A stretch of DNA of 64,000 bases from JACPVF01 sp964502095 (GTDB lineage: Bacteria; Chloroflexota; Anaerolineae; Anaerolineales; Villigracilaceae). The notes below the pieces were generated by a model, which was not told where the DNA came from, did not search any database, and saw nothing but the letters and a program-made list of their open reading frames with translations. Within the stretch, counting starts at the first letter, position 1; each line of letters starts with the position of its first letter. The DNA is taken from contig CAZCUF010000003.1 of assembly GCA_964502095.1 (NCBI GenBank), positions 186,001 to 250,000 of the forward strand, given 5' to 3'. Shown here piece by piece: positions 7,989 to 16,308 of the stretch. Both the position numbers and the translations under genes were made by a program.

Positions 7989-8675
7989 TTATGGAACGAT
8001 CGGCTTTATAAGGCCGAGATCGCCGGGAATTGGCTCGCCGATGATATCCAGATTCTTGCAGGATTGTTTATCGACGCGAGAAAGCAGGTTGTCGCCTGAG
8101 CTGACGTCCACCTGGATGATCGTATTCGACCTAAAAGTAGAATCTACAGTCAATTTCAATGTGACCTGATAACCCGCCGGCAGATTATCCACGCATCTTT
8201 GTTTGTCGGGATGGGGCCGGCCTTCGTCCTGGGCGCGCAGCAACGCGCACGCGTTTGGCAGGTCCACCGTGCCGGTATTCTTGACGATTACATAGGCATT
8301 CGTCACCTCACCCATGCCGTGTGCAACGTCGAAGCCTGTGTCACAGCCCAGAATATCCACTTGAACCGCCGTGGTGGGAACAGATGAGGAGGCTGTCGCA
8401 GTGGGAGTGTCGGTCTCTGAAGGTGTGGTCGTGAAAGTAACGGTGGGCGTCGGCGTGCCATCCAAAATATTCGTTGGAGTAACTGGTGTGAGGGGCGTAA
8501 CTGCGCCGCTTGGCGAAGCCGTCATGGTGGGAATCAGAATGATCGGCGTGGCAGTCACAATTCCGGGTGTACGGGACGGGATCGGGGTCCAGATTGGATA
8601 CGGCTGGGCGTTGATCGTCCAATCACAGCCGGTCAGCAGAAAAATCAGGGTGAGGAGCGCGGCAAATTTCTTCAT
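7989..8675 (-). CDS. Lipoprotein with Thr/Pro-rich linker and C-terminal beta domain
   Basis: The start is placed at the ATG at 8675, about 7 bases after AAAGG; a TTG two codons earlier is less likely. The signal peptide MKKFAALLTLIFLL is followed by the lipobox LLTGC, so the mature protein should be lipid-anchored outside the membrane. Residues about 30-105 are a low-complexity Thr/Pro/Ser linker. The last 120 residues form a compact domain with four Cys (GCDTGF, PNACALL, QRCVDN, KQSCKN) that may pair as disulfides. The domain resembles the beta-sandwich 'fxlyd/CARDB-like' extracellular modules common in Chloroflexota lipoproteins, but no function can be named. Confidence 0.72.
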   Translation of the reverse strand: MKKFAALLTLIFLLTGCDWTINAQPYPIWTPIPSRTPGIVTATPIILIPTMTASPSGAVTPLTPVTPTNILDGTPTPTVTFTTTPSETDTPTATASSSVPTTAVQVDILGCDTGFDVAHGMGEVTNAYVIVKNTGTVDLPNACALLRAQDEGRPHPDKQRCVDNLPAGYQVTLKLTVDSTFRSNTIIQVDVSSGDNLLSRVDKQSCKNLDIIGEPIPGDLGLIKPIVP

Positions 8676-8804
8676 GGCCAATCCTTTCTTTTATTGTATC
8701 CAGACTGGGCTGGATGACAAGATTACCAAAGTTTGGCCTTACAGCCGCCTTGAAGCCCATATGTAGGGATTGTGTTTCAGGGAATTTTGTGGGAAAATAT
8801 GCTC

Positions 8805-8845
8805 GATTTCGTCGTTGGGTGCCCCCCTCACCCAGCGGCGAAATC
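8805..8845. other. Long imperfect hairpin between glutaredoxin and lipoprotein genes
   Basis: GATTTCG and GTTGGGTG on one side pair with CACCCAGC and CGAAATC on the other across a short C-rich loop. No strong T-run follows on either strand, so it may be a weak terminator for the glutaredoxin gene or a structured repeat. The rest of the 257-base gap holds nothing else recognisable. Confidence 0.4.
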
Positions 8846-8932
8846 ATTTAACGGATCGGTTCGGACTCCGCCCGAAGCGGCCTGCCGATTACCAGCTTGA
8901 TTCCCGCCTCGATTTTGACCGCCAAGCCCGCG

Positions 8933-9205
8933 CTACGAACTGGAAAACTTTTTGTTGAGCTCCTGCACCGAAGGTTCCACCAGCGTCGAACCGTCGGGAA
9001 AAATAATGGTCGGCACGCTGACGTAACCGCGATTCAACTCGCGCACGAAGGCAATCGCCTGCATATCCCCCTCGATATTGATCTCAAGATAGTTCACGTC
9101 TTTTTGCTGAAAAAAAGACTTGGCTCGGAGGCAGTCCCCGCAGTGGGTGGTGGTGTACATCACGATCCGTTGGGGATGCAGTGTATATAAATTGGTGTTA
9201 TCCAT
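8933..9205 (-). CDS. Glutaredoxin-like protein (mycoredoxin/NrdH type)
   Basis: This 90-residue protein is a single thioredoxin-fold domain. The redox motif CGDC spans residues 22-25 in TTTHCGDCLRAKSFF, and the cis-proline region is SVPTIIFPDG. The short length, the acidic residue inside CxxC, and the C-terminal LVEPSVQEL segment match mycoredoxin-like glutaredoxins, which reduce mixed disulfides in the cytoplasm. GGAGGG lies four bases before the ATG. It appears to be monocistronic. Its electron donor (a low-molecular-weight thiol or thioredoxin reductase) cannot be deduced here. Confidence 0.85.
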   Translation of the reverse strand: MDNTNLYTLHPQRIVMYTTTHCGDCLRAKSFFQQKDVNYLEINIEGDMQAIAFVRELNRGYVSVPTIIFPDGSTLVEPSVQELNKKFSSS

Positions 9206-9323
9206 CGGCCCTCCTGGCGCCTTTATGCTGTTATGTGTACATCGGATAGACGAAAAATGAGGGGATGTTTCTTACTACGAGGAACATCTGCGGTCGAATT
9301 TCTTGTCTGTGTCTGATGATAAT

Positions 9324-9548
9324 CTATTTCCCTCGTGCGGCTTTTTGCAAAATTGAAAAGCCCTGTTCCTCCAGAAGATAAAGATTAATTTCATCCACAT
9401 CGTGACCTGCTTCGAGTTGTTCGAGTACTCTGAGCAACGCGCCGCGCAGGCCGCTGGCGCGATGCGCCTCGTGCGAATCGGCAGAGATGCGCTCAAGGCG
9501 TGAAAGAAGCAATTGAAGTATTTCGGTTTCTGGAGTTGAAGCGGACAT
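9324..9548 (-). CDS. Small hypothetical protein starting directly behind tRNA-Arg
   Basis: The frame encodes 74 residues from an ATG at 9548 (MSASTPETEILQ). It is mostly helical and charged, with heptad-like Leu spacing in ILQLLLSRLERI and LLRVLEQLEAG. An earlier in-frame start would lie inside tRNA-Arg and is rejected. The ATG comes two bases after the tRNA's encoded CCA, so tRNA 3' processing would leave an almost leaderless message. No family is recognised. The frame is plausible as a gene because its composition is protein-like and nothing else occupies the interval, but it may be spurious. Confidence 0.5.
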   Translation of the reverse strand: MSASTPETEILQLLLSRLERISADSHEAHRASGLRGALLRVLEQLEAGHDVDEINLYLLEEQGFSILQKAARGK

Positions 9549-9550
9549 GC

Positions 9551-9625
9551 TGGCGCCCCCGGCGAGGATCGAACTCACATCTACGGATTCGAAGTCCGGC
9601 GCTCTGTCCGTTGAGCTACGGGGGC
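9551..9625 (-). tRNA. tRNA-Arg (anticodon TCG)
   Basis: The reverse complement gives acceptor GCCCCCG with CGGGGGC, D-arm GCTCAACGGACAGAGC, anticodon loop CTTCGAA with anticodon TCG, and T-loop TTCGATC. An encoded CCA ends the gene at 9551. It reads CGA-family arginine codons. Confidence 0.95.
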
Positions 9626-9634
9626 TCGCGGCGG

Positions 9635-9640
9635 ATTATA
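9635..9640 (-). promoter_or_regulatory. -10 element of tRNA-Arg(TCG)
   Basis: TATAAT on the minus strand lies ten bases before the mature tRNA start. A -35 at ideal spacing is not clear. Confidence 0.6.
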
Positions 9641-9721
9641 CTCGAAAAGGTCGCGTCACTTGCTCAATGCGCGGATTGACCGTAGAATTCAGTCATCTTG
9701 TCCGAAAGGAAGAAATCATTG

Positions 9722-10708
9722 ATGGATATTCAGGGTTTTAGCGAGCGGTTGGTGCGTAATCTTGAAACGGTCATTGTGGGTAAGCGGCGGACGCTTGATT
9801 TGGTGGTGGTGGGTTTGTTGTGTCAGGGACACGTGCTGATCGAGGATGTGCCTGGGGTCGGCAAGACGATGTTGGCGCGCAGTCTGGCGCGTTCGCTGGA
9901 TTGCACGTTCAATCGTATTCAGTTCACGCCCGATATGTTGCCCAGCGATGTGACCGGCGTTTCGATTTACAACCAGCAAAAAAGGAAGTTTGAATTTCGA
10001 GCCGGGCCTGTCATCGGCCAGATCATCCTTGCGGATGAGATTAACCGCGCCACGCCGAAGACTCAAGCCGCACTGCTGGAGGCAATGGAAGAACGCCAGG
10101 TGACGGTGGATGGTGTGACTCATATCCTGCCCAAGCCTTTCATGGTGCTGGCTACGCAAAACCCGATTGAATACGAAGGCACCTTTCCTCTGCCCGAAGC
10201 GCAGTTGGACCGCTTCCTGCTCCGTTTGCAATTGGGGTACCCCAGCCTCGCAGACGAGATTCGCGTGCTGGATGATCAACAGCTTCGGCATCCGATTGAG
10301 TCGCTGAAACCGATTGTCAAGGTCAATGAGTTGTTGGCCGCATCCAAAGCGATCAAGCAGATTCATGTCTCGCCTGTGATCAAGCGTTACATCGTGGATT
10401 TGGTCACCCGCACGCGCAAGAGCGAGGATGTGTATCTGGGCGCCAGCCCGCGCGGCAGTTTGGCTCTATATCGCACCGGTCAGGCGCGCGCCGCGTTGGC
10501 GGGACGCGATTTTGTATTGCCGGATGATATTAAAGAATTGGCTGTGCCGGTGTTGGCGCATCGTATTATCGTCAGCCCGGCGGCGCGCTTGCGCGATCTT
10601 AGCCCCGATCGCATCGTGCAGGAAATTATATATGGCACGCCCGTACCCGGCGGCGATTTTGCGCCGCAACACCCTGCAAAGACCGCCTCCAGAAAGAAGA
10701 CTCAATGA
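9722..10708 (+). CDS. MoxR-family AAA ATPase
   Basis: This protein has a Walker A motif in EDVPGVGKTMLARSLA, Walker B and the MoxR hallmark in ILADEINRATPKTQAALLEAMEE, and sensor segment ATQNPIEYEGTFPLPEAQLDRFL. MoxR ATPases act as chaperones that assemble or activate metal- or VWA-containing complexes, and the gene is nearly always followed by a DUF58 gene, as here. The ATG at 9722 is preferred over an upstream TTG because AGGA precedes it at about 11 bases and family members begin near this point. Its stop overlaps the DUF58 ATG (ATGA), indicating translational coupling. Confidence 0.92.
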   Translation: MDIQGFSERLVRNLETVIVGKRRTLDLVVVGLLCQGHVLIEDVPGVGKTMLARSLARSLDCTFNRIQFTPDMLPSDVTGVSIYNQQKRKFEFRAGPVIGQIILADEINRATPKTQAALLEAMEERQVTVDGVTHILPKPFMVLATQNPIEYEGTFPLPEAQLDRFLLRLQLGYPSLADEIRVLDDQQLRHPIESLKPIVKVNELLAASKAIKQIHVSPVIKRYIVDLVTRTRKSEDVYLGASPRGSLALYRTGQARAALAGRDFVLPDDIKELAVPVLAHRIIVSPAARLRDLSPDRIVQEIIYGTPVPGGDFAPQHPAKTASRKKTQ

Positions 10709-12045
10709 AAAGTGGGCGGATTCTGGTCGCCCTGTTAATCGTGGCTGGTATCGCCGGCGCGTTTGCCACCGGCGCGCCGATCTATTCGCGCTTTCTGGCG
10801 CTGGGCATATTGATCGTTATCCTCAGCGCGGGCTGGTCCTGGCTGGCCCTGCGCTCCCTGCGGCTCAGCCGGCAGGCGCGTTCTCTGCGCGCCAATGTAG
10901 GCGATATTTTCGAGGAGTTGTTTGAAGTCTCCAACCGGGGCTGGCTGGTCAACTTATGGATCGAAATATTGAACGAGTCGAAGATTCCCAACGTATCCGG
11001 TTCGCGCTTGTTGACTCTGGTAGGCGGACGGCAAAAACGCAGTTACACCGCGCGCACCTGGCTTACCCAGCGCGGCGCGTTCGCGCTGGGTCCCACCTCA
11101 ACGATCGTTGGCGATATCTTTGGGCTATTCCGTTTTCGCCGTTCGTTTCCGGCGGCGGATACAATCATAGTGATGCCGATGATCTTCGACCTGACGAAAT
11201 TTGTTTCCCCGCCGGGGCTTTTACCGGGCGGCCAGGTGATTCGCCGCAAAGCGCCTGACGTGACTCCGCATGCGTCCGGAGTGCGCGAGTACATGGCGGG
11301 CGACCCGATGAAACGTATACACTGGCCCACCAGTATCCGCCGCGGACAATTGATGGTGAAAGAATTCGAGCAGGACCCGCAGGCGGAAATCTGGCTGTTC
11401 CTCGACGCACAGAAAAAAGCGCACAGTCGGATTCCGTATCGGATGGAGAATCAGAAATCGGCCGCGCTCCTGTTCAAAGTGGACGCGTTTCTCTTCGGCC
11501 ATCATCCCGAATTTCATTTGCCGCCCTCGACCATCGAATACGCGGTCAGTATTGTCGCTTCGTTATCGCATTATTTGCTCGATCAACGCCGTTCGGTGGG
11601 CCTGGTCACTTCGGGCCGCGCCCTCACTACGATTCCCGCCGAGCGCAGTGAGCGCCAGGAAGGGAAAATATTGGAAACGCTGGCTTTCGTGGAACCGGAA
11701 AGCCCTCTGTCATTGGCGGGGCTGGTGGCAAGCCAGGCACAGCAATTACCGCAAGGCAGCAGCGCCATTTTGGTTACGCCGACTGTTTCGCCGGACCTGC
11801 TCGTGGCTGTGGATGATCTTCAGCGCCGCGCACTTCGGCCCGTCGTGGTATTGTTGATCTCGGAGACCTTCGGCGGTCCGCGCGGTTCAGACCGCCTCAT
11901 GCGTTCACTGGCTGAACGCAATATTCCGTTTTGCCCGATCTATTGCGACGCCGATCTTTCCTCAGCGCTCGGTAGTTTTGCAAATAAATCTTTCACACAG
12001 GATTCGATCTTATGGCAAAGACCCCCGTTACCACACTTGACTTGA
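10705..12045 (+). CDS. DUF58 domain protein, membrane-anchored
   Basis: The 446-residue protein starts with two hydrophobic segments (about residues 5-25 and 30-45), then a beta-rich part with GAFALGPTSTIVGDIFGLF. The DUF58 signature follows: VREYMAGDPMKRIHWPTSIRRGQLMVKEFE near residues 195-225. The C-terminal part resembles a von Willebrand A-like fold (EIWLFLDAQ). DUF58 proteins work with MoxR ATPases, but the client is usually unknown. It overlaps moxR by four bases and the following hydrolase by 34 bases, so the three form one operon. Confidence 0.9.
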   Translation: MKSGRILVALLIVAGIAGAFATGAPIYSRFLALGILIVILSAGWSWLALRSLRLSRQARSLRANVGDIFEELFEVSNRGWLVNLWIEILNESKIPNVSGSRLLTLVGGRQKRSYTARTWLTQRGAFALGPTSTIVGDIFGLFRFRRSFPAADTIIVMPMIFDLTKFVSPPGLLPGGQVIRRKAPDVTPHASGVREYMAGDPMKRIHWPTSIRRGQLMVKEFEQDPQAEIWLFLDAQKKAHSRIPYRMENQKSAALLFKVDAFLFGHHPEFHLPPSTIEYAVSIVASLSHYLLDQRRSVGLVTSGRALTTIPAERSERQEGKILETLAFVEPESPLSLAGLVASQAQQLPQGSSAILVTPTVSPDLLVAVDDLQRRALRPVVVLLISETFGGPRGSDRLMRSLAERNIPFCPIYCDADLSSALGSFANKSFTQDSILWQRPPLPHLT

Positions 12046-12920
12046 ATTTTCAGGGAAAACCCAAAGCGATCGCTTCATATCTGATTCGACATTCGACCGG
12101 CGCAGTGCTGATTGAATGTGGACCCGGCTCGACTCGCGCCGCGCTCGAAGCTGGCCTCGCTAAAGAAGGCTTTTCCCTCCGTGACGTGACTCACGTTCTG
12201 CTCACGCATATTCATTTGGACCACGCTGGTGCGGCAGGCTGGATGGCGCGTCAGGGAGCGCAGATCATCGTCCATCCTGTTGGCGCGCCGCACATGATTC
12301 AGCCGGATCGCCTATTAGCCAGCGCGACGCGTATTTACGGAGATCAGATGGAAACGCTGTGGGGCGAATTTCTGCCGGTGCCGGAAGACAGGATTCGGGT
12401 CGTGAACGATACGGAGGAGATTGTGATCGGCAGTTTGCGATTTATTCCGATCAATACGCCCGGTCATGCCGAACATCATTACGCCTATCTCTTTGAAGAT
12501 ATTTGCTTTTCCGGCGATGTGGGCGGCGTGCGCATCCCCGGCTTTCAATATCTGCGCGTGCCCATGCCGCCGCCCGAACTGCATATCGAACGCTGGCATG
12601 CCAGCGTTGCGCGTTTGCGGAAGGAGAAATTCGCGCGCATCGCGCCGACCCATTTCAACATCTTCGACGACCCGGCCTGGCAGTTGGACGCAGTCGAACA
12701 AGGTTTGAATTCCGTCTCGCGCTGGCTCGAGCAAGTGATGCCGTCCGATCCACCGGCGGACGAATTGCGCCAGAGTTTCACCGCCTGGATGGAAGACGAG
12801 GGCCGTCAGGTTGGCCTGTCGCCGGAGGCGATCAAAGCCTATGAATTGGCGAACCCGCTGGGCATGAGCGCCGACGGGTTACAGCGTTATTGGAAGAAGG
12901 TGAAGATGGCAGGACGCTAA
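12012..12920 (+). CDS. Metallo-beta-lactamase-fold hydrolase
   Basis: This 302-residue protein has the zinc-binding motif THIHLDHAG near residue 66, a second His in NTPGHAEHH, and the bridging Asp in CFSGDVGG. Those are the two-metal ligands of the MBL fold. The C-terminal third is helical and specific to a subfamily that includes glyoxalase II-like and lactonase-like proteins. The substrate is unknown. The start lies inside the end of the DUF58 gene in another frame, with no good ribosome site, so coupling is likely. The protein should be cytosolic. Confidence 0.85.
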   Translation: MAKTPVTTLDLNFQGKPKAIASYLIRHSTGAVLIECGPGSTRAALEAGLAKEGFSLRDVTHVLLTHIHLDHAGAAGWMARQGAQIIVHPVGAPHMIQPDRLLASATRIYGDQMETLWGEFLPVPEDRIRVVNDTEEIVIGSLRFIPINTPGHAEHHYAYLFEDICFSGDVGGVRIPGFQYLRVPMPPPELHIERWHASVARLRKEKFARIAPTHFNIFDDPAWQLDAVEQGLNSVSRWLEQVMPSDPPADELRQSFTAWMEDEGRQVGLSPEAIKAYELANPLGMSADGLQRYWKKVKMAGR

Positions 12921-12984
12921 CGCCGGGCGGCGGAATGTCACGTGGGAAGCAGGATGCTTGCTACGTATCAGGAATCGTGCGCGA

Positions 12985-12993
12985 TGATATACT
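12985..12993 (+). promoter_or_regulatory. Extended -10 promoter of argF
   Basis: TGATATACT matches the extended -10 pattern TGNTATAAT with one mismatch. It lies 18 bases before the start codon, and AAAGGAG follows. No strong -35 is visible. Confidence 0.6.
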
Positions 12994-13011
12994 TTTTCCA
13001 AAGGAGATGGC

Positions 13012-13935
13012 ATGCGGCATTTTTTGGCAATATCTGATCTTTCTTCGCAGGAAACTCAAGACCTGCTCGACCTGGCGTTGAGACTCAAAAAAGAATATTT
13101 CGAAAAAGGGAACCCGCCGTTATTCAAGGGCAGGGTGCTGGGCATGATCTTCCAGAAACCGAGCCTGCGGACGCGCGTCTCGTTCGATATGGCCATGCGG
13201 CACATGGACGGCGACGCGCTCTATCTTTCGCCGAGCGAGATCGGCCTCGGTAAGCGCGAGTCGATTGCGGATGTGGCGCGGGTGCTTTCGGGTTACGTGC
13301 AAATTTTGATGGCGCGCGTCTTCGAGCACGCGCACATACTGGAACTGGCAAAGTGGTCCAGCATTCCGGTCGTCAATGGCCTGAGCGATTACAACCATCC
13401 CTGTCAGGGCATGGCAGATGCGTTGACGGTTCAGGAAAAGTTTGGCAAGGCAAAAGGATTGAACGTGACCTTTATAGGCGACGGCAATAACGTGGCCGTT
13501 TCGCTGATGCACATCTGCGCCAAGCTCGGCTGGAATTTTACGCTGGCCAGCCCGCAGGGTTATGATCTCGATCCGCAGGCGATCGATGTTGCGAAACAAA
13601 TCGTAAAAGATACAGGTTCAAAACTGAATTTCCTACGCGATCCGCATGAAGCGGTGAAAGGCGCGCAGGTAATTTACACCGATACCTGGACCAGCATGGG
13701 GCAGGAAGAGGAAACCGCCAAACGCGAACAGGTTTTCCCGCCTTATCAAGTGAACGCCAAATTAGTCGGCGAGGCGGATAAAGATGTGATCGTAATGCAC
13801 TGCCTGCCCGCGCATCGCAATCACGAATTGACCGATGAAGTGGCCGACGGCCCGCATTCGGTGATCTTTCCGCAGGCGCATAATCGCCTGCACGCGCAAA
13901 AGGCAATTCTGGCGCGGTTATTGGAAGTTGCGTGA
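13012..13935 (+). CDS. argF: Ornithine carbamoyltransferase
   Basis: This 307-residue protein has the carbamoyl-phosphate loop KPSLRTRVSFD near residue 50, the HPCQ motif (NHPCQGMADALT), and the ornithine-binding HCLPAHR near the C terminus. The last motif separates it from aspartate carbamoyltransferase. It joins ornithine and carbamoyl phosphate to citrulline for arginine synthesis, or works in reverse in arginine breakdown. The next gene is ornithine aminotransferase, so ornithine flow is the theme of this stretch. An extended -10 and an AAAGGAG ribosome site precede it. Whether it is anabolic or catabolic cannot be decided from sequence. Confidence 0.95.
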   Translation: MRHFLAISDLSSQETQDLLDLALRLKKEYFEKGNPPLFKGRVLGMIFQKPSLRTRVSFDMAMRHMDGDALYLSPSEIGLGKRESIADVARVLSGYVQILMARVFEHAHILELAKWSSIPVVNGLSDYNHPCQGMADALTVQEKFGKAKGLNVTFIGDGNNVAVSLMHICAKLGWNFTLASPQGYDLDPQAIDVAKQIVKDTGSKLNFLRDPHEAVKGAQVIYTDTWTSMGQEEETAKREQVFPPYQVNAKLVGEADKDVIVMHCLPAHRNHELTDEVADGPHSVIFPQAHNRLHAQKAILARLLEVA

Positions 13936-13939
13936 TTAC

Positions 13940-13969
13940 AAGCGGGATGAGCTAATGTTCATCCCGCTT
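13940..13969 (+). other. Intercistronic hairpin between argF and rocD
   Basis: AAGCGGGATGA pairs perfectly with TCATCCCGCTT over an 8-base loop. No T-run follows, so it is more likely to stabilise or separate the two messages than to stop transcription fully. Confidence 0.5.
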
Positions 13970-13995
13970 ACAAATACTTACTCGAGGATGAATTG

Positions 13996-15198
13996 ATGAA
14001 TACACAAGATTACATTACTTTGGAAGATCAGTACGGCGCGCATAATTATCACCCGTTGGATGTGGTGATCGAAAAGGCTGAAGGAGTATGGGTCTATGAT
14101 GTGGACGGTAAAAAATATCTCGATTGTTTGAGCGCATATTCGGCCGTCAATCAGGGACATGTGCATCCCAAGATTCTGGAAGCCCTGCTCGAGCAGGCGA
14201 AGAAGGTGACGCTGACTTCGCGCGCGTTTCGTAACGACCAGCTTCCGCTTCTGTATAAAGAACTTTCCGATATGACCGGCTATGAAATGTCCCTGCCGAT
14301 GAACTCGGGCGCGGAAGCGGTGGAGACCGCCATCAAGCTGGCGCGCAAGTGGGCTTATCAAGTGAAGAAGGTGCCGCGCCATCGGGCTGAGATCATTACC
14401 TGTGCGGGAAATTTTCACGGACGGACAGTGACCATCGTCTCTTTCTCGACCGATCCGCTGTACCGCGACGATTTCGGTCCCTTCACGCCCGGGTTTGTCA
14501 CTGTTAAATACGGCGATGCCGCCGCGCTGGAAAAAGCCATCACGCCGAACACCGCGGCTGTGATGCTGGAGCCGATTCAAGGCGAGGGCGGCGTGATTAT
14601 CCCGCCAGCGGGCTATCTTAAGCAGGTGGCGGATGTTTGCAAACGCAACAACGTCTTGTTGATGGCCGACGAGATTCAAACCGGCCTGGGTCGCACCGGA
14701 AAATTATTCGCCTCCGATTATGAAAACGTCCGCCCGGATGTGATGATCGTGGGCAAGGCATTATCGGGCGGGTTTTATCCCGTCTCGGCGGTGCTGGCCG
14801 ACAAGAAGATTCTTGGGTTGTTCACCGCAGGCGAACACGGTTCGACTTTCGGCGGGAATCCGCTCGGAGCCGCGGTGGCACGCGCGGCCTTGCGCGTGAT
14901 CCGTGAGGAGAAACTGGCGGAGCGCGCCGCGCAGATGGGGGAATACTTCATCGAGCAGTTGACGGAGATTCCCAGTCCACATGTGAAAGAGGTGCGCGGC
15001 AAAGGTTTGCTGATCGGCATCGAGTTGAAACCGGAAGCGCGCGGCGCGCGTCGGTTTTGCGAGTCTCTGCAAGCGCGCGGGATTCTCGCCAAGGAAACGC
15101 ATGAGAACGTCATTCGCTTCGCGCCGCCGCTGATTATCGATAAAGAGACGATCGACTGGACATTGCCGCACGTCCGCGATGTTTTGAATATGCCGTAG
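13996..15198 (+). CDS. rocD: Ornithine aminotransferase
   Basis: The 400-residue PLP enzyme has the ornithine-aminotransferase N-terminal pattern (EDQYGAHNYHPLDVVIEKAEG), LSAYSAVNQGHVHPKI, NSGAEAVETAIKLARKW, and the PLP Lys near residue 254 in VGKALSGGFYPVSAVLAD. It interconverts ornithine plus 2-oxoglutarate with glutamate semialdehyde plus glutamate in the cytosol. The ATG at 13996 is chosen over a TTG one codon earlier because CGAGGA lies seven bases before it. It sits between argF and an alanine dehydrogenase gene on the same strand with short gaps, suggesting an amino-acid catabolic operon. Confidence 0.93.
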   Translation: MNTQDYITLEDQYGAHNYHPLDVVIEKAEGVWVYDVDGKKYLDCLSAYSAVNQGHVHPKILEALLEQAKKVTLTSRAFRNDQLPLLYKELSDMTGYEMSLPMNSGAEAVETAIKLARKWAYQVKKVPRHRAEIITCAGNFHGRTVTIVSFSTDPLYRDDFGPFTPGFVTVKYGDAAALEKAITPNTAAVMLEPIQGEGGVIIPPAGYLKQVADVCKRNNVLLMADEIQTGLGRTGKLFASDYENVRPDVMIVGKALSGGFYPVSAVLADKKILGLFTAGEHGSTFGGNPLGAAVARAALRVIREEKLAERAAQMGEYFIEQLTEIPSPHVKEVRGKGLLIGIELKPEARGARRFCESLQARGILAKETHENVIRFAPPLIIDKETIDWTLPHVRDVLNMP

Positions 15199-15219
15199 CA
15201 TTTCGGTACGGGAGATAAC

Positions 15220-16305
15220 ATGAATATCGGGATTCCGAAGGAACGCCGGCCGTTCGAGTTTCGGGTGGGACTTTCGCCCGACGGCGTGGAGATTCTCGCG
15301 CAACAGGGGAATACGGTCTATGTGGAACATGAAGCCGGCGCGGGCGCGGGCTTCAGCGACCTGGATTACGAGCGGGCCGGAGCCAGGCTGGCTTATTCTG
15401 TGGAGGAAGTCTTTGGCCGCGCGGATTTGTTGTTGAAGATCGCGCGTCCGTTGAAAGAGGAATTGAACTGGTTACCGCCAGGTTCGGTGCTGATCTGTCT
15501 TTTGCATCTGGCTTCGGCTCAGCAAGAAAAAGTGGATATTCTGCTTCAGAAGAAGATCACCGCCATCGCCTATGAGCAGATTCAATTGGCAGACGGTTCA
15601 CTGCCGGTTCTGCGTCCGTTCAGCCAGATCGGCGGGGTGATCGCCGCGCAGACTGCGGCGCGCCTGCTTCAAAACAACGAGGGTGGAAAGGGAATTTTAG
15701 TCGGCGGCGTGCCCGGCGTTCCACCTGCAGAAGTTTTGATCCTCGGCGGCGGTGTAGTGGGCACGTATGCCATGCGGGCTTTTCTGGGCCTCGGCGCGCA
15801 TGTGACCGTGCTCGACAGGAATATCACTGCCTTACAGCGCATCTCGGATCGTTTTCCCAGTGTGATTACCATGAACTCGACGCGTCGTAACATCGAGCGT
15901 ACCGCGGCCCAAGTGGATGTAATCGTCGGCGCGGTATTGAACCCGGGCCAGCGCGCGCCGGTTTTGGTCACGCGTGAAACGGTGCGGAAGATGAAGCCGC
16001 GTTCGGTGATCATTGACGTCAGCATCGACGAGGGCGGCTGTTTTGAAACCTCGCGTCCCACTTCTCACGAAAAACCGTTCTACATCGAGGAAGGTATTAT
16101 CCATTCCTGCGTGCCGAACATTCCCAGCGTGGTGGCGCACACGGCTACACAGGCATTTGTCAATGCGGCCATGCCGTTCATTGTGGAAATTGCAACCAAA
16201 GGAGTCCAGCAGGCGATTCAGGATAACCCGGCCATTGCGCGCGCGGTCAGCATACATGACGGTGTTCTGCGGCAGGAAATTCGTATGACAGCCAGAGAGG
16301 TGTGA
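15220..16305 (+). CDS. ald: Alanine dehydrogenase
   Basis: This 361-residue protein belongs to the AlaDH/PNT family. It begins IGIPKERRPFEFRVGLSP, has LLHLASAQ near residue 90, and a Rossmann fold with EVLILGGGVVGTYAMRAFLGLGAHVTVLD near residue 170. The C-terminal part has IHSCVPNIPSVVAHTAT. It lacks the membrane parts of a transhydrogenase. Alanine dehydrogenase links pyruvate and ammonia to alanine with NADH, and the pyruvate kinase two genes on supplies pyruvate. The start has GGGAGA eight bases upstream. A related opine or lysine dehydrogenase role is possible but less likely. Confidence 0.87.
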   Translation: MNIGIPKERRPFEFRVGLSPDGVEILAQQGNTVYVEHEAGAGAGFSDLDYERAGARLAYSVEEVFGRADLLLKIARPLKEELNWLPPGSVLICLLHLASAQQEKVDILLQKKITAIAYEQIQLADGSLPVLRPFSQIGGVIAAQTAARLLQNNEGGKGILVGGVPGVPPAEVLILGGGVVGTYAMRAFLGLGAHVTVLDRNITALQRISDRFPSVITMNSTRRNIERTAAQVDVIVGAVLNPGQRAPVLVTRETVRKMKPRSVIIDVSIDEGGCFETSRPTSHEKPFYIEEGIIHSCVPNIPSVVAHTATQAFVNAAMPFIVEIATKGVQQAIQDNPAIARAVSIHDGVLRQEIRMTAREV

Positions 16306-16308
16306 GCC

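Noticed and set aside
9547..9741. A 64-codon plus-strand frame
   Set aside because: It is formed by the antisense of tRNA-Arg(TCG) and the moxR leader.
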